Shown here piece by piece: positions 26,105 through 33,675 of a stretch of DNA of 64,000 nucleotides. Origin of the DNA: an uncultured Pelagibacteraceae bacterium (GTDB lineage Bacteria; Pseudomonadota; Alphaproteobacteria; Pelagibacterales; Pelagibacteraceae); contig CACNQD010000001.1 in assembly GCA_902622545.1 (NCBI GenBank), positions 62,001 through 126,000 on the forward strand, in the 5' to 3' direction. Position 1 is the stretch's first letter, and each line of letters starts with the position of its first letter. The position numbers and the translations under genes are program-made. The notes beneath the pieces were generated by a model. It ran no database searches. It saw only the letters and a program-made list of their open reading frames with translations, and was not told the origin of the DNA.

Positions 26105-26814
26105 TAAATAATTATCCTATAGTGAACGTTTACGAAAAAAATTCGTTGAAATCAAAATTGTCATCGCAATTAATTTATGGTGAAAAGTTCCAAATATTGA
26201 AAAAAAAAAAAGACTGGTTAAAAATTAGGACATCATATGATAAATATACTGGTTTTATAAAAAAAAAAAATTTTTTGAAAAGTTTTAAAATTACACACAA
26301 AGTTTCCTCTTTAAGCGCAAAACTTTACTCAAAACCAAAGGAAAAATTTTTAATTAGGACTAAACTACCATTTTGTTCGAGGATCTCAGTAAAAGAAATA
26401 AAAAACAATTTTTATAAATTTGGAAAGTATTGGATTAAAAAAAATAGTATAGTGCCAATAAATTATAAACAGCAAATTTTTAAAGATATTAAGATGTTTG
26501 TAAATATACCTTATAAATGGGGTGGTAAGACTTATAAAGGAATAGATTGTTCTGCGTTAGTTCAGCTTTTTTTTAAATTTAATAACTTATATTGCCCCAG
26601 GGATACTAAAGACCAAATAAATTATTTTAAGAAAACGAAGAGTATAAAAAAAAATGCTATAATTTTTTGGAGAGGACATGTTGCAATTTGTCTTTCAAAG
26701 ACCAGATTAATACATGCTTATGGTCCTAAAAAAAGAGTAGTTTTAATGAATATACAAAAAACTATTAAACTAATAGAAAAAACAGCTAAATTAAAAGTTA
26801 TTGGAATTAGATAA
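26101..26814 (+). CDS. NlpC/P60 peptidase with SH3-like N-terminus, probably cytoplasmic
   Basis: 237 residues from the ATG at 26101 (4-bp overlap with ampG); a longer open frame upstream lies inside ampG. No signal peptide is visible. The N-terminal ~115 residues look like two SH3b-type beta modules (KDWLKIRTSYDKYTGFIKK). The C-terminal NlpC/P60 domain has Cys150 (GIDCSALVQLF), His193 (RGHVAICLS) and His205 (LIHAYG), the expected Cys-His-His triad. Such enzymes cut the D-Glu/diamino-acid bond of muropeptides, matching import by AmpG. Two runs of 12 adenines fall within its first third. Confidence 0.85.
   Translation: MINNYPIVNVYEKNSLKSKLSSQLIYGEKFQILKKKKDWLKIRTSYDKYTGFIKKKNFLKSFKITHKVSSLSAKLYSKPKEKFLIRTKLPFCSRISVKEIKNNFYKFGKYWIKKNSIVPINYKQQIFKDIKMFVNIPYKWGGKTYKGIDCSALVQLFFKFNNLYCPRDTKDQINYFKKTKSIKKNAIIFWRGHVAICLSKTRLIHAYGPKKRVVLMNIQKTIKLIEKTAKLKVIGIR
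26200..26211 (+). repeat. A12 homopolymer run (first) in the NlpC/P60 gene
   Basis: Twelve consecutive adenines encoding a lysine run at about residues 34-37. The reading frame continues intact. Confidence 0.9.
26259..26270 (+). repeat. A12 homopolymer run (second) in the NlpC/P60 gene
   Basis: A second run of twelve adenines only 47 bases after the first, followed directly by six thymines; it encodes lysines at about residues 54-56. The frame is intact. Confidence 0.9.
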
Positions 26815-28329
26815 ATGAATGCAATTAATTTAAAAGAAAAATTTGAGGAATTAAAAAAAAAATTTTTTGAAAATAAAAATGATGAGGTGATCAGAGAATG
26901 TAAAAATATATTAAAAAAAGATAAGATAGATGTGTTTTATAATCTATTATGTCTTGCATACAATAACTTGGGTGACTCTAATAAAGCGATCGAGGTTATG
27001 AATGAAGCATTAAAACATAATCCAAAAAATCCAGATTTTTACAATAATATTGGATTGAGTTATTCAAATTTATATAAATATAGAAAGGCCGAAGACTTTT
27101 ACAATAAAGGTTTGAAAATTAACCAAAATAACCTTGAAATATTAAATAATTTGGGAAATTTAAAAAAAAACTTGTACAAAAGTGAGGAAGCTGTTCAAAT
27201 TTTTAAAAAAATTTTATCTATCCAAACTGATGCTATTTCAGTTATTTATAATTTAGCACTTTTATATAGTCAGATGGGAGAATATGAGGAGTCAAAAGAA
27301 CTATTAAAAAGAATATTGACTATGAATTCAGAACTAACAATGGCAGACAGGATGATTTCTCAAACAACAAAATATGATGCAAATCATCCTCATTTTCTCG
27401 ATATGAAAAAAAAATTATTAGATATGAAACTTAATGATAATTCATTAATACATTTACATTATGCTTTAGGTAAAGCTTATAATGACCAAAAAAAATTCAA
27501 AGAGGCTTTTGAAAATTACAAAAAAGCTAACGATTTTTCAAAAAAATTGAGTAAATACAATTTTGAAAGTGATAAAAGAAAATTTACTTCAATCAAATAC
27601 AAGTTCAATTCATTGGGCAATATTAAATTGAATAAAAATAGTAGAAAATTTTTGTTTATTATAGGCTTACCAAGATCTGGGACATCTTTAACCGAACAAA
27701 TTCTTTCTTCTCATGAAAATGTATTTGGTGGAGGAGAATTACCTTATATGGACAAAATATTTGATAACTATATTAATAGTAAAGAAAATCTAGATAAAAG
27801 TGATTTGCTCAAGTGTGAAAAAGATTACATTGAATTTACCTCAAATCTTGATAATTCAAATAAAGTAATAACCGACAAAGCACCACTGAATTTTTTTTAT
27901 GTCGGATTTATTTTAAAATTTTTACCAAATTCAAAATTTGTCAACTTAGTTAGAAATCCAATAGATAATTGTTGGTCTATGTACAAAAATTGTTTTCCTA
28001 CTAAGGTAAATTTTACAGATGATCTATCGGATTTGGTAAAATACTATAAAGAATATCAAGATTTAATGAATTTTTGGAAAAAGATTTTTCCTGAACATAT
28101 TTATGATCTTCAATACGAAAGTCTAGTTACTAATACTAAATTAGAGGTGAAAAAATTATTAAAATTTTGTTCACTAGATTGGGATGAAAGATGTTTGAAA
28201 CATTACGAAAATAAAAGGGCTATCAAAACAATAAGTTTTAACCAAGCAAGAAGGCCAGTTTATAATACATCAGTTAAATCTTATGCAGGATTTGAAAATT
28301 ATCTTACTGTCCTCAAAGATCTAGCTTAA
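26815..28329 (+). CDS. TPR-repeat sulfotransferase
   Basis: 504 residues. Residues about 35-240 are tetratricopeptide repeats (for example NPDFYNNIGLSYSNLYKYRKAEDF). The C-terminal half is a sulfotransferase: the PAPS 5'-phosphosulfate loop GLPRSGTSLTEQIL (from residue 284), the aspartate-bearing VITDKAPLNFFYVG and the 3'-phosphate-binding region NLVRNPIDNCWSMYKNCF. It would transfer sulfate from PAPS to an unknown peptide, glycan or lipid acceptor, with the repeats choosing the partner. It starts on the base after the NlpC stop codon, so it is the last gene of the trkH-ampG-nlpC unit. It converges on tyrA with a 4-bp overlap. Confidence 0.85.
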   Translation: MNAINLKEKFEELKKKFFENKNDEVIRECKNILKKDKIDVFYNLLCLAYNNLGDSNKAIEVMNEALKHNPKNPDFYNNIGLSYSNLYKYRKAEDFYNKGLKINQNNLEILNNLGNLKKNLYKSEEAVQIFKKILSIQTDAISVIYNLALLYSQMGEYEESKELLKRILTMNSELTMADRMISQTTKYDANHPHFLDMKKKLLDMKLNDNSLIHLHYALGKAYNDQKKFKEAFENYKKANDFSKKLSKYNFESDKRKFTSIKYKFNSLGNIKLNKNSRKFLFIIGLPRSGTSLTEQILSSHENVFGGGELPYMDKIFDNYINSKENLDKSDLLKCEKDYIEFTSNLDNSNKVITDKAPLNFFYVGFILKFLPNSKFVNLVRNPIDNCWSMYKNCFPTKVNFTDDLSDLVKYYKEYQDLMNFWKKIFPEHIYDLQYESLVTNTKLEVKKLLKFCSLDWDERCLKHYENKRAIKTISFNQARRPVYNTSVKSYAGFENYLTVLKDLA

Positions 28330-29231
28330 AGTATATCTCTTCCAAAATTAGGTTTTGAAACATCCTGTTTTAAATCAATAATTTGTTTTCGGACTTTTTT
28401 TGAGTTCTTTAATATCTTTAAAACATTTGTATTTTTTTGATTTTTAATAAGTTTTTTAAAATTTTTTAAATTTCTTATAAAGACATTAATTGAGTCGATA
28501 ATATTATCTTTGTTTTCAAAGAAAATATCACGCCACATTATTTCATTAGACGCTGCTGTTCTTGAAAAATCTCTTAGACCCCCTGCGCTATATTTTATAA
28601 TATTTTTTTTATTTTTCTTTTGAAAATCAATAGCAGTTTTGACGAGATTGTACGCAATTAAATGTGGTAAATGACTAGTTATCGAAAAAATTTTATCATG
28701 ATCAATAGAATTCATAAATATTATTTTTGATCCAAGTTTCCTCCAAAATTTTTCTATTTTTTTTAAATTTTTTTTAGGTTTATTATTGCCTTTCAAAATT
28801 ATGCACCACTTGTCTTTAAATAAATTTTTATCACCAAACTCTGGTCCGCTTACTTCTGAACCAGCGATTGGATGGCTTGGTATAAATATTTTTTTTAATT
28901 TTTTGTTATTATTAATTAAATTTTCAATATTACGTTTAGTTGAACCTGTATCGGTTATTAGATTTTTTGATGAAATGTATCTAAGCAAATTTTTAATTAA
29001 ATTATTATACTGGCTCATATGTGTACAGAGTATAATCAAGTCCATCTTGGAAACTTTGTAATCAATTTTATTAAGAAATTTAATTTTCTTATTAATTTTT
29101 TTTATCAAAGAGATATTTTTTTTTGATTTTTCAAATACATAAATATTTTTTGAGATTTTTTTGCTTAATGAACCTCTCAAGATAGATGAGCCTATCAGGC
29201 CACAACCAACAATTAATATATTGCTAAACAT
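28326..29231 (-). CDS. tyrA: Prephenate/arogenate (cyclohexadienyl) dehydrogenase
   Basis: 301 residues. Rossmann motif GCGLIGSSILRG (from residue 9), the conserved FIPSHPIAGSEVSGP block with the catalytic histidine, and ITSHLPHLIAYNLV identify TyrA. It oxidatively decarboxylates prephenate or arogenate to make the tyrosine precursor. The gene follows the hisC-like aminotransferase by one base, a pairing that suggests joint work in aromatic amino acid synthesis. It carries no chorismate-mutase domain. Confidence 0.92.
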   Translation of the reverse strand: MFSNILIVGCGLIGSSILRGSLSKKISKNIYVFEKSKKNISLIKKINKKIKFLNKIDYKVSKMDLIILCTHMSQYNNLIKNLLRYISSKNLITDTGSTKRNIENLINNNKKLKKIFIPSHPIAGSEVSGPEFGDKNLFKDKWCIILKGNNKPKKNLKKIEKFWRKLGSKIIFMNSIDHDKIFSITSHLPHLIAYNLVKTAIDFQKKNKKNIIKYSAGGLRDFSRTAASNEIMWRDIFFENKDNIIDSINVFIRNLKNFKKLIKNQKNTNVLKILKNSKKVRKQIIDLKQDVSKPNFGRDIL

Positions 29232-29232
29232 T

Positions 29233-30306
29233 TTAGAATATTGATTTTAGTGTTTTTAGAAAAAAATTATTTTCTTTTGAATTTCCTATTGTTACTCTTA
29301 ATTTATTTTTCATACCATATACTTCAAGGCTTCTAACAATAATACCTTTTTCTTCAAGTTTTTTTTTGAATTTTAAGGCTGAAATTTTACACTTATCAAA
29401 ATTTAAAAATAAAAAGTTCGCAGAAACTTTATTTGTATTTATATTATTTTTTTCTAAGTTACGTTTAAGTTTTTCCGCCCATTTTTTATTATGTTTAATC
29501 GATTTTGATATAAATATTTTATCTTTAAGTGACTCTATAGCCGATAACTCTCCTATTTTTGTAATATTAAATGGTGGTTTAATCTTCATCAACGCTTTTA
29601 CTATTTCCTTCGATCCATATCCCCATCCAACTCTAAAGGAGGCTAGTCCATAAATTTTAGAAAAAGTCCTTAAAATAAAAACATTATTTTTTTTTTTAAA
29701 TAAGTTTAGTCCAGACTTATAATCTTTATTTAACATATATTCTTCATAAGCGTCATCAATAACTAATAGAATATTTGACCTGAGCCTTTTCCTTAAATTT
29801 TTTAATTCTAATGCAGATAAATAAGTTGCTGTTGGATTATTAGGATTTGCTAGAAAAACAATTTTAGTTTTTCGAGTTACTTTTTTTAATAAATTGTCTA
29901 CTGATACTTTAAAATTTTTTTCATCGGCATAGACAACTTTAGCCCCAATTATACCTGAATAAATTCTATACATTAAAAAACTATATTTTGGCACAATTAC
30001 TTCATCTGATTTTGTTAAAAATAATTGACAAATCATTTGAATTATTTCATCTGAACCTGAGCCACAAATTATCTGATCGAAATTGCATCTAAATTTTTTT
30101 GAAATTTCCTTACGTAAACTTTTAGATTTTGAGTCAGGATACTTAGATAACAAATTAATTTTTGATAATTTTTTTTTTACTCTTGGAGAGAGACCTAATG
30201 CAGACTCATTTGCTGATAATTTAATTACTTTTTTTTTGTTTAAAAGCACTGACCTACCAGGTTTGTAACTTTTTACCCCGATTTTCCTAAAAATTACTTT
30301 TTGCAT
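29233..30306 (-). CDS. hisC: Histidinol-phosphate/aromatic aminotransferase (HisC family)
   Basis: 357 residues from the ATG at 30306; a further in-frame start at 30354 would add a hydrophobic stretch not seen in the family. PLP enzyme of fold type I: IKLSANESALGLSP substrate loop, ANPNNPTATYLS, DDAYEEYM and the PLP lysine in LRTFSKIYGLASFRVGWGYG (near residue 211). The family uses histidinol phosphate, and many members also accept phenylpyruvate, 4-hydroxyphenylpyruvate or prephenate. Its place beside tyrA makes an aromatic role likely, possibly in addition to histidine synthesis. It diverges from metX. Confidence 0.88.
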   Translation of the reverse strand: MQKVIFRKIGVKSYKPGRSVLLNKKKVIKLSANESALGLSPRVKKKLSKINLLSKYPDSKSKSLRKEISKKFRCNFDQIICGSGSDEIIQMICQLFLTKSDEVIVPKYSFLMYRIYSGIIGAKVVYADEKNFKVSVDNLLKKVTRKTKIVFLANPNNPTATYLSALELKNLRKRLRSNILLVIDDAYEEYMLNKDYKSGLNLFKKKNNVFILRTFSKIYGLASFRVGWGYGSKEIVKALMKIKPPFNITKIGELSAIESLKDKIFISKSIKHNKKWAEKLKRNLEKNNINTNKVSANFLFLNFDKCKISALKFKKKLEEKGIIVRSLEVYGMKNKLRVTIGNSKENNFFLKTLKSIF

Positions 30307-30367
30307 AATGATATATATAAATAATAATAAAATAATTGAAATAAAATTAAACAACGATTAGTTGTAA

Positions 30368-30394
30368 TTGACATAATTGATAACTTGCTATAGA
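30368..30394 (+). promoter_or_regulatory. metX: Predicted promoter of the metX-metW-gloB unit
   Basis: A consensus TTGACA (30368-30373) and TATAGA (30389-30394) are separated by 15 bp, a little short, but the expected start point (about 30400) coincides with the first base of the SAM-II element, which supports the call. An ACAAC-GATTA-GTTGT inverted repeat (30351-30365) abuts the -35 box. Confidence 0.55.
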
Positions 30395-30399
30395 AGATC

Positions 30400-30458
30400 T
30401 TTGCGCTGATTTAACTGAATTGCGAGCGCTCTAAAAAAACCGCTAAATAAGTTTTTTT
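30400..30458 (+). ncRNA. SAM-II riboswitch upstream of metX, with following U-tract
   Basis: The sequence matches the SAM-II (metA RNA) core base by base in its conserved parts: stem P1 GCGCT (30403-30407) pairing with AGCGC (30425-30429), loop TGATTTAAC and GAATTGC between them, and the distal GCTAAA (30442-30447) that forms the pseudoknot. SAM-II is an alphaproteobacterial S-adenosylmethionine sensor usually placed before metA/metX. Here the element is followed by seven thymines (30452-30458) and lies about 24 bases ahead of the start codon with no visible Shine-Dalgarno inside it, which favours control of transcription termination. Confidence 0.88.
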
Positions 30459-30481
30459 CCTCACAATTCACATCAGATAAT

Positions 30482-31597
30482 ATGAACGAATTTAAAGATA
30501 TAAAAAAAATAATTATTAAAAAACCACTAAAATTAGATTGTGGGGTTACTATTGCAGATTATCCTCTTGCTTATGAAACTTATGGAAACCTCAATCAAGA
30601 TAAAGATAATGCAATAATGGTGTTTCATGCACTCACTGGAGATCAGTTTGCATCAGGTAAAAATCCAGTAACTAATAAAGATGGATGGTGGTCATATGTG
30701 ATTGGTCCAAATAAAGCACTTGATACAAATAAATATTTTATAATATGTGCAAACGTTATCGGTGGCTGTTTGGGATCATATGGTCCTAGCTCCATTGATA
30801 AAGAAACTGGAAAAAAAATTGGTATTAATTTTCCGGTTATAACAATAAACGATATGGTTAATGCACAATTTAATTTACTTGATCATTTTAATATAGATAA
30901 GTTATTTTGTGTCACTGGTGGATCTATGGGTGGAATGCAAGTTTTACAGTTTATCGCTAACTACCCAAACAAGTCAAAAATAGCTATTCCTATAGCATGC
31001 TCTGCTAGCCACTCAGCTCAAAATATTGCTTTTAATGAGTTAGGAAGGCAAGCAATAATGGCAGATGAAAACTGGAAAAATGGTAATTATGATTTAGAAA
31101 ATAAATCTCCTGCTAAGGGATTGTCTGTTGCAAGAATGGCAGCCCACATAACATATTTATCAAAAAAAGGTCTTCAGGAAAAATTTGGTAGAAAGCTTCA
31201 AGAGCGAGACAAAGTCAAATTTGGTTTTGATGCTGATTTTCAAATTGAAAGTTATCTTAGATACCAGGGATCAATATTTGTTGATCGATTCGATGCAAAT
31301 AGCTATCTTTATATAACAAGAGCTATGGATTATTTTGATCTTAGTAAAAATTCTAACGGTGATCTTTCAAAAGTATTTAAAAATACAAAAACCAAATTTT
31401 TTATCATTTCATTTACTTCTGACTGGCTTTATCCAACAGCTGAAAATAGAGAAATAGTAATTGCCTTAAATGCGATAAATGCAGATGTAGGATTTTTAGA
31501 GGTAAAATCTGATAAAGGTCACGACTCTTTTTTATTAGATGTTCCTGATTTTCTAAATGCATTAAAGAATTTTGTTGATAACTCGTATAAAAAATAA
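30482..31597 (+). CDS. metX: Homoserine O-acetyltransferase
   Basis: 371 residues of the alpha/beta-hydrolase fold. The nucleophile is Ser148 in TGGSMGGMQ, with the acid in SFTSDWLYP and the histidine in KGHDSFLLD; the family block VFHALTGDQFASG is near residue 48. It makes O-acetylhomoserine from homoserine and acetyl-CoA, the acceptor for direct sulfhydrylation in methionine synthesis. A SAM-II riboswitch in its leader makes it SAM-repressed. metW follows after 2 bp. Confidence 0.95.
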   Translation: MNEFKDIKKIIIKKPLKLDCGVTIADYPLAYETYGNLNQDKDNAIMVFHALTGDQFASGKNPVTNKDGWWSYVIGPNKALDTNKYFIICANVIGGCLGSYGPSSIDKETGKKIGINFPVITINDMVNAQFNLLDHFNIDKLFCVTGGSMGGMQVLQFIANYPNKSKIAIPIACSASHSAQNIAFNELGRQAIMADENWKNGNYDLENKSPAKGLSVARMAAHITYLSKKGLQEKFGRKLQERDKVKFGFDADFQIESYLRYQGSIFVDRFDANSYLYITRAMDYFDLSKNSNGDLSKVFKNTKTKFFIISFTSDWLYPTAENREIVIALNAINADVGFLEVKSDKGHDSFLLDVPDFLNALKNFVDNSYKK

Positions 31598-31599
31598 CT

Positions 31600-32196
31600 A
31601 TGAAAGAAGAATTTAAAATCATTGCAAACTCTATTCAAAGAGAAAAATCAATTTTAGATGTTGGTTGCGGAAATGGTGAACTAATGAAATTTATTTATGA
31701 AAATATATCTAAAAAAATTAGAGGCCTAGAAATATCTAAAGATAACGTTCAAAAATGTATTAAGAAGGGACTCACTGTAATTGAGGGTAATGCTGAGATG
31801 GATTTACAACAATTTCCTAGTAATAGTTTTGATTACGTTATTTTAAGCCAAACCTTGCAAGCTTTTTTAAATCCCGAAAAAGTAATAAGTGATTTATTAA
31901 GAATAGGAAAAACATCAATTGTAACAATACCAAACTTTGGATTTTGGAAAGTGAGATTTAACTTGTTATTTAAAGGTACAATGCCTGTTACAAAAACACT
32001 ACCAAATGAATGGTATAATACACCTAATCTCCATATGTGTTCAATTAAGGACTTCGTAAACTTTTGTAATGATAGAAAAATAAATTTATTTAAATCTTTA
32101 GCTCTTTCAAATAATAAAGTATCTTCAATTAATAAGTTTAATTTAAATTTTAAAAATTTAACTTCTGAACTTGGAATTTTTTTAATAAAAAAATGA
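31600..32196 (+). CDS. metW: Methionine biosynthesis protein MetW
   Basis: 198 residues, methyltransferase-like fold with motif I DVGCGNGELMKF (20-31) and the MetW-specific segments LSQTLQAFLNPEKV, TIPNFGFWKVRF and ETLPNEWYNTPNLHMCS-like (here TLPNEWYNTPNLHMCS). It is encoded with metX in many alpha- and gammaproteobacteria and has been reported to support MetX activity. The gene overlaps gloB by 4 bp. Confidence 0.93.
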   Translation: MKEEFKIIANSIQREKSILDVGCGNGELMKFIYENISKKIRGLEISKDNVQKCIKKGLTVIEGNAEMDLQQFPSNSFDYVILSQTLQAFLNPEKVISDLLRIGKTSIVTIPNFGFWKVRFNLLFKGTMPVTKTLPNEWYNTPNLHMCSIKDFVNFCNDRKINLFKSLALSNNKVSSINKFNLNFKNLTSELGIFLIKK

Positions 32197-32909
32197 TAAA
32201 AGTTGAAATTATAAAATGTTTAAAAGATAATTTTTCATATATAGTCCATAATAATAATGAGGCACTAGTTATAGACCCAAGCGAATCTGGTCCACTTATT
32301 AAATCATTAGAAAAATTAAATCTAAAATTAAAATATATCTTAAACACACACCATCACTTTGATCATATAGATGGAAATTTAACATTAAAAGAAAAGTACA
32401 AGTGTAAAATAATTGGTTTTATAGATGATAAAAAAAGAATACCAGGCATAGATATTTGTCTCAAAAATGAGGAGATATTTAAAGAAGGTGATTTTCAATT
32501 TAAAACTTATCACACTCCAGGTCACACCTCGGGTCATATTTGCTATCATTTTTTCAATGACAAAATATTATTTACAGGAGATACTTTATTTTCATTAAGC
32601 TGTGGAAGGTTATTTGAAGGAACATACGAAGATATGTTTAAATCACTATCATTGATTAAAACTTTTGATAAAGAAACTTTAATATATTGTGGGCATGAAT
32701 ATACGTTAAGCAATGCAAAATTCTGTATTGAGCATGATCCAGATAATAAAAATCTTAAAAAAAAAATAGACTTAATTAATAAAAATTTAAAGGTGGGGAT
32801 ACCAACAATTCCATCTATTTTAAAAGAAGAACTAGAATGCAACATATTTTTAAAGGCAGAAAATATTGAAGCCTTCTCAAAACTCAGGGATTTAAAGGAT
32901 AATTTTTAG
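32193..32909 (+). CDS. gloB: Hydroxyacylglutathione hydrolase (glyoxalase II)
   Basis: 238 residues of the metallo-beta-lactamase fold. The metal motif THHHFDHIDGN starts at residue 52, with further ligands in HTPGHTSGHICYH, FTGDTLFSLSCGRLFEGT and YCGHEYTLSNAKF; the C-terminal part carries the glutathione-binding region, a little shorter than the E. coli protein (251). It hydrolyses S-lactoylglutathione to lactate in methylglyoxal removal. It overlaps metW by 4 bp and shares the SAM-II controlled unit. Confidence 0.92.
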   Translation: MIKVEIIKCLKDNFSYIVHNNNEALVIDPSESGPLIKSLEKLNLKLKYILNTHHHFDHIDGNLTLKEKYKCKIIGFIDDKKRIPGIDICLKNEEIFKEGDFQFKTYHTPGHTSGHICYHFFNDKILFTGDTLFSLSCGRLFEGTYEDMFKSLSLIKTFDKETLIYCGHEYTLSNAKFCIEHDPDNKNLKKKIDLINKNLKVGIPTIPSILKEELECNIFLKAENIEAFSKLRDLKDNF

Positions 32910-32919
32910 CTTATTAATC

Positions 32920-32947
32920 TTGACTATAAAAAAGCTAATTATATATT
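32920..32947 (+). promoter_or_regulatory. rplU: Predicted promoter of the rplU-rpmA unit
   Basis: TTGACT (32920-32925), 16-bp spacer, TATATT (32942-32947), in the 62-bp gap between gloB and rplU. The transcript would start near 32954, leaving a leader of about 18 bases without a recognisable Shine-Dalgarno sequence. Confidence 0.5.
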
Positions 32948-32971
32948 GCATTTAATTTTTAATGATAAAAC

Positions 32972-33370
32972 ATGTCTTTTGCAATAATACAAACTGGTGG
33001 AAAACAATATAAAGTTAAAGCTGGAGAAATAATTAAAATAGAAAAATTTGGAGATCAAAAACCAAATTCTATAATCGAATTTAAAGAAATACTTGCCTAC
33101 GGAGATGATAAAAATATTGAGGTGGGTTTGCCTACTGTTCAAGGTGCGAAAGTGGAAGCTGAATTTTTAAAAAATGCAAAAAATAGGACAGTTCTAATAT
33201 TTAAAAAAAGACGAAGAAAAAATTCTAGAAGAAAAAATGGTCACAGACAGCAATACTCATTAATTAGAGTCAATAAGATAATGTCAAAAGATGGTAAAGT
33301 ATTGTCTGAGGCTGAAAAAATTAGTAAAGTAAAAAAAGAAAAAAAGACTGAAATTAAAAAAGATAAGTAA
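32972..33370 (+). CDS. rplU: 50S ribosomal protein L21
   Basis: 132 residues. The L21 core is clear (FAIIQTGGKQYKVKAGEIIKIEK at the N-terminus and FKKRRRKNSRRKNGHRQQYSLIRV at 76-99, listed here as motif regions rather than a full string). The lysine-rich tail after residue 105 is longer than in the ~103-residue E. coli protein, as is common in alphaproteobacteria. It binds 23S rRNA in the large subunit and is followed by rpmA after 21 bp, the universal L21-L27 order. Confidence 0.96.
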   Translation: MSFAIIQTGGKQYKVKAGEIIKIEKFGDQKPNSIIEFKEILAYGDDKNIEVGLPTVQGAKVEAEFLKNAKNRTVLIFKKRRRKNSRRKNGHRQQYSLIRVNKIMSKDGKVLSEAEKISKVKKEKKTEIKKDK

Positions 33371-33391
33371 AATAAATTATAAAGATAAATT

Positions 33392-33646
33392 ATGGCAACA
33401 AAAAAAGCAGGTGGATCCTCTCGAAACGGAAGAGATAGTGCTGGTAGAAGACTAGGTGTAAAAAAATACGGTGGCCAATTCGTCGTACCTGGTAATATAA
33501 TAGTCAGGCAAAGAGGAACTAAAATTTTTCCAGGCCAAAACGTTGGGATGGGCAAAGATCACTCTATTTTCTCGGTTGTTAAGGGTAAGGTTGTTTTTAA
33601 AAAAAGTAAGTCAGATAGAACTTACGTTTCAGTAAAACCCAATTAA
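33392..33646 (+). CDS. rpmA: 50S ribosomal protein L27
   Basis: 84 residues. The start [21 protein letters not shown] and the following [21 protein letters not shown] are the canonical L27 N-terminus that reaches the peptidyl-transferase centre. No cleavable N-terminal extension of the Firmicutes type is present. It lies between rplU and obgE. Confidence 0.97.
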   Translation: MATKKAGGSSRNGRDSAGRRLGVKKYGGQFVVPGNIIVRQRGTKIFPGQNVGMGKDHSIFSVVKGKVVFKKSKSDRTYVSVKPN

Positions 33647-33650
33647 ATTC

Positions 33651-33674
33651 ATACAACATAAATAAAAGTTGTAT
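33651..33674 (+). repeat. Inverted repeat just before the obgE start codon
   Basis: ATACAAC (33651-33657) and GTTGTAT (33668-33674) are perfect complements around a 10-base loop, and the right arm ends one base before the ATG at 33676. There is no U-tract after it, so it is not a standard terminator; it may be a weak translational hairpin or a protein site. Confidence 0.5.
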
Positions 33675-33675
33675 T

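Noticed and set aside
30459-30481. Tandem SAM-V aptamer after the SAM-II element
   Set aside because: Only about 23 bases remain before the metX start codon and the SAM-V core bases are not present.
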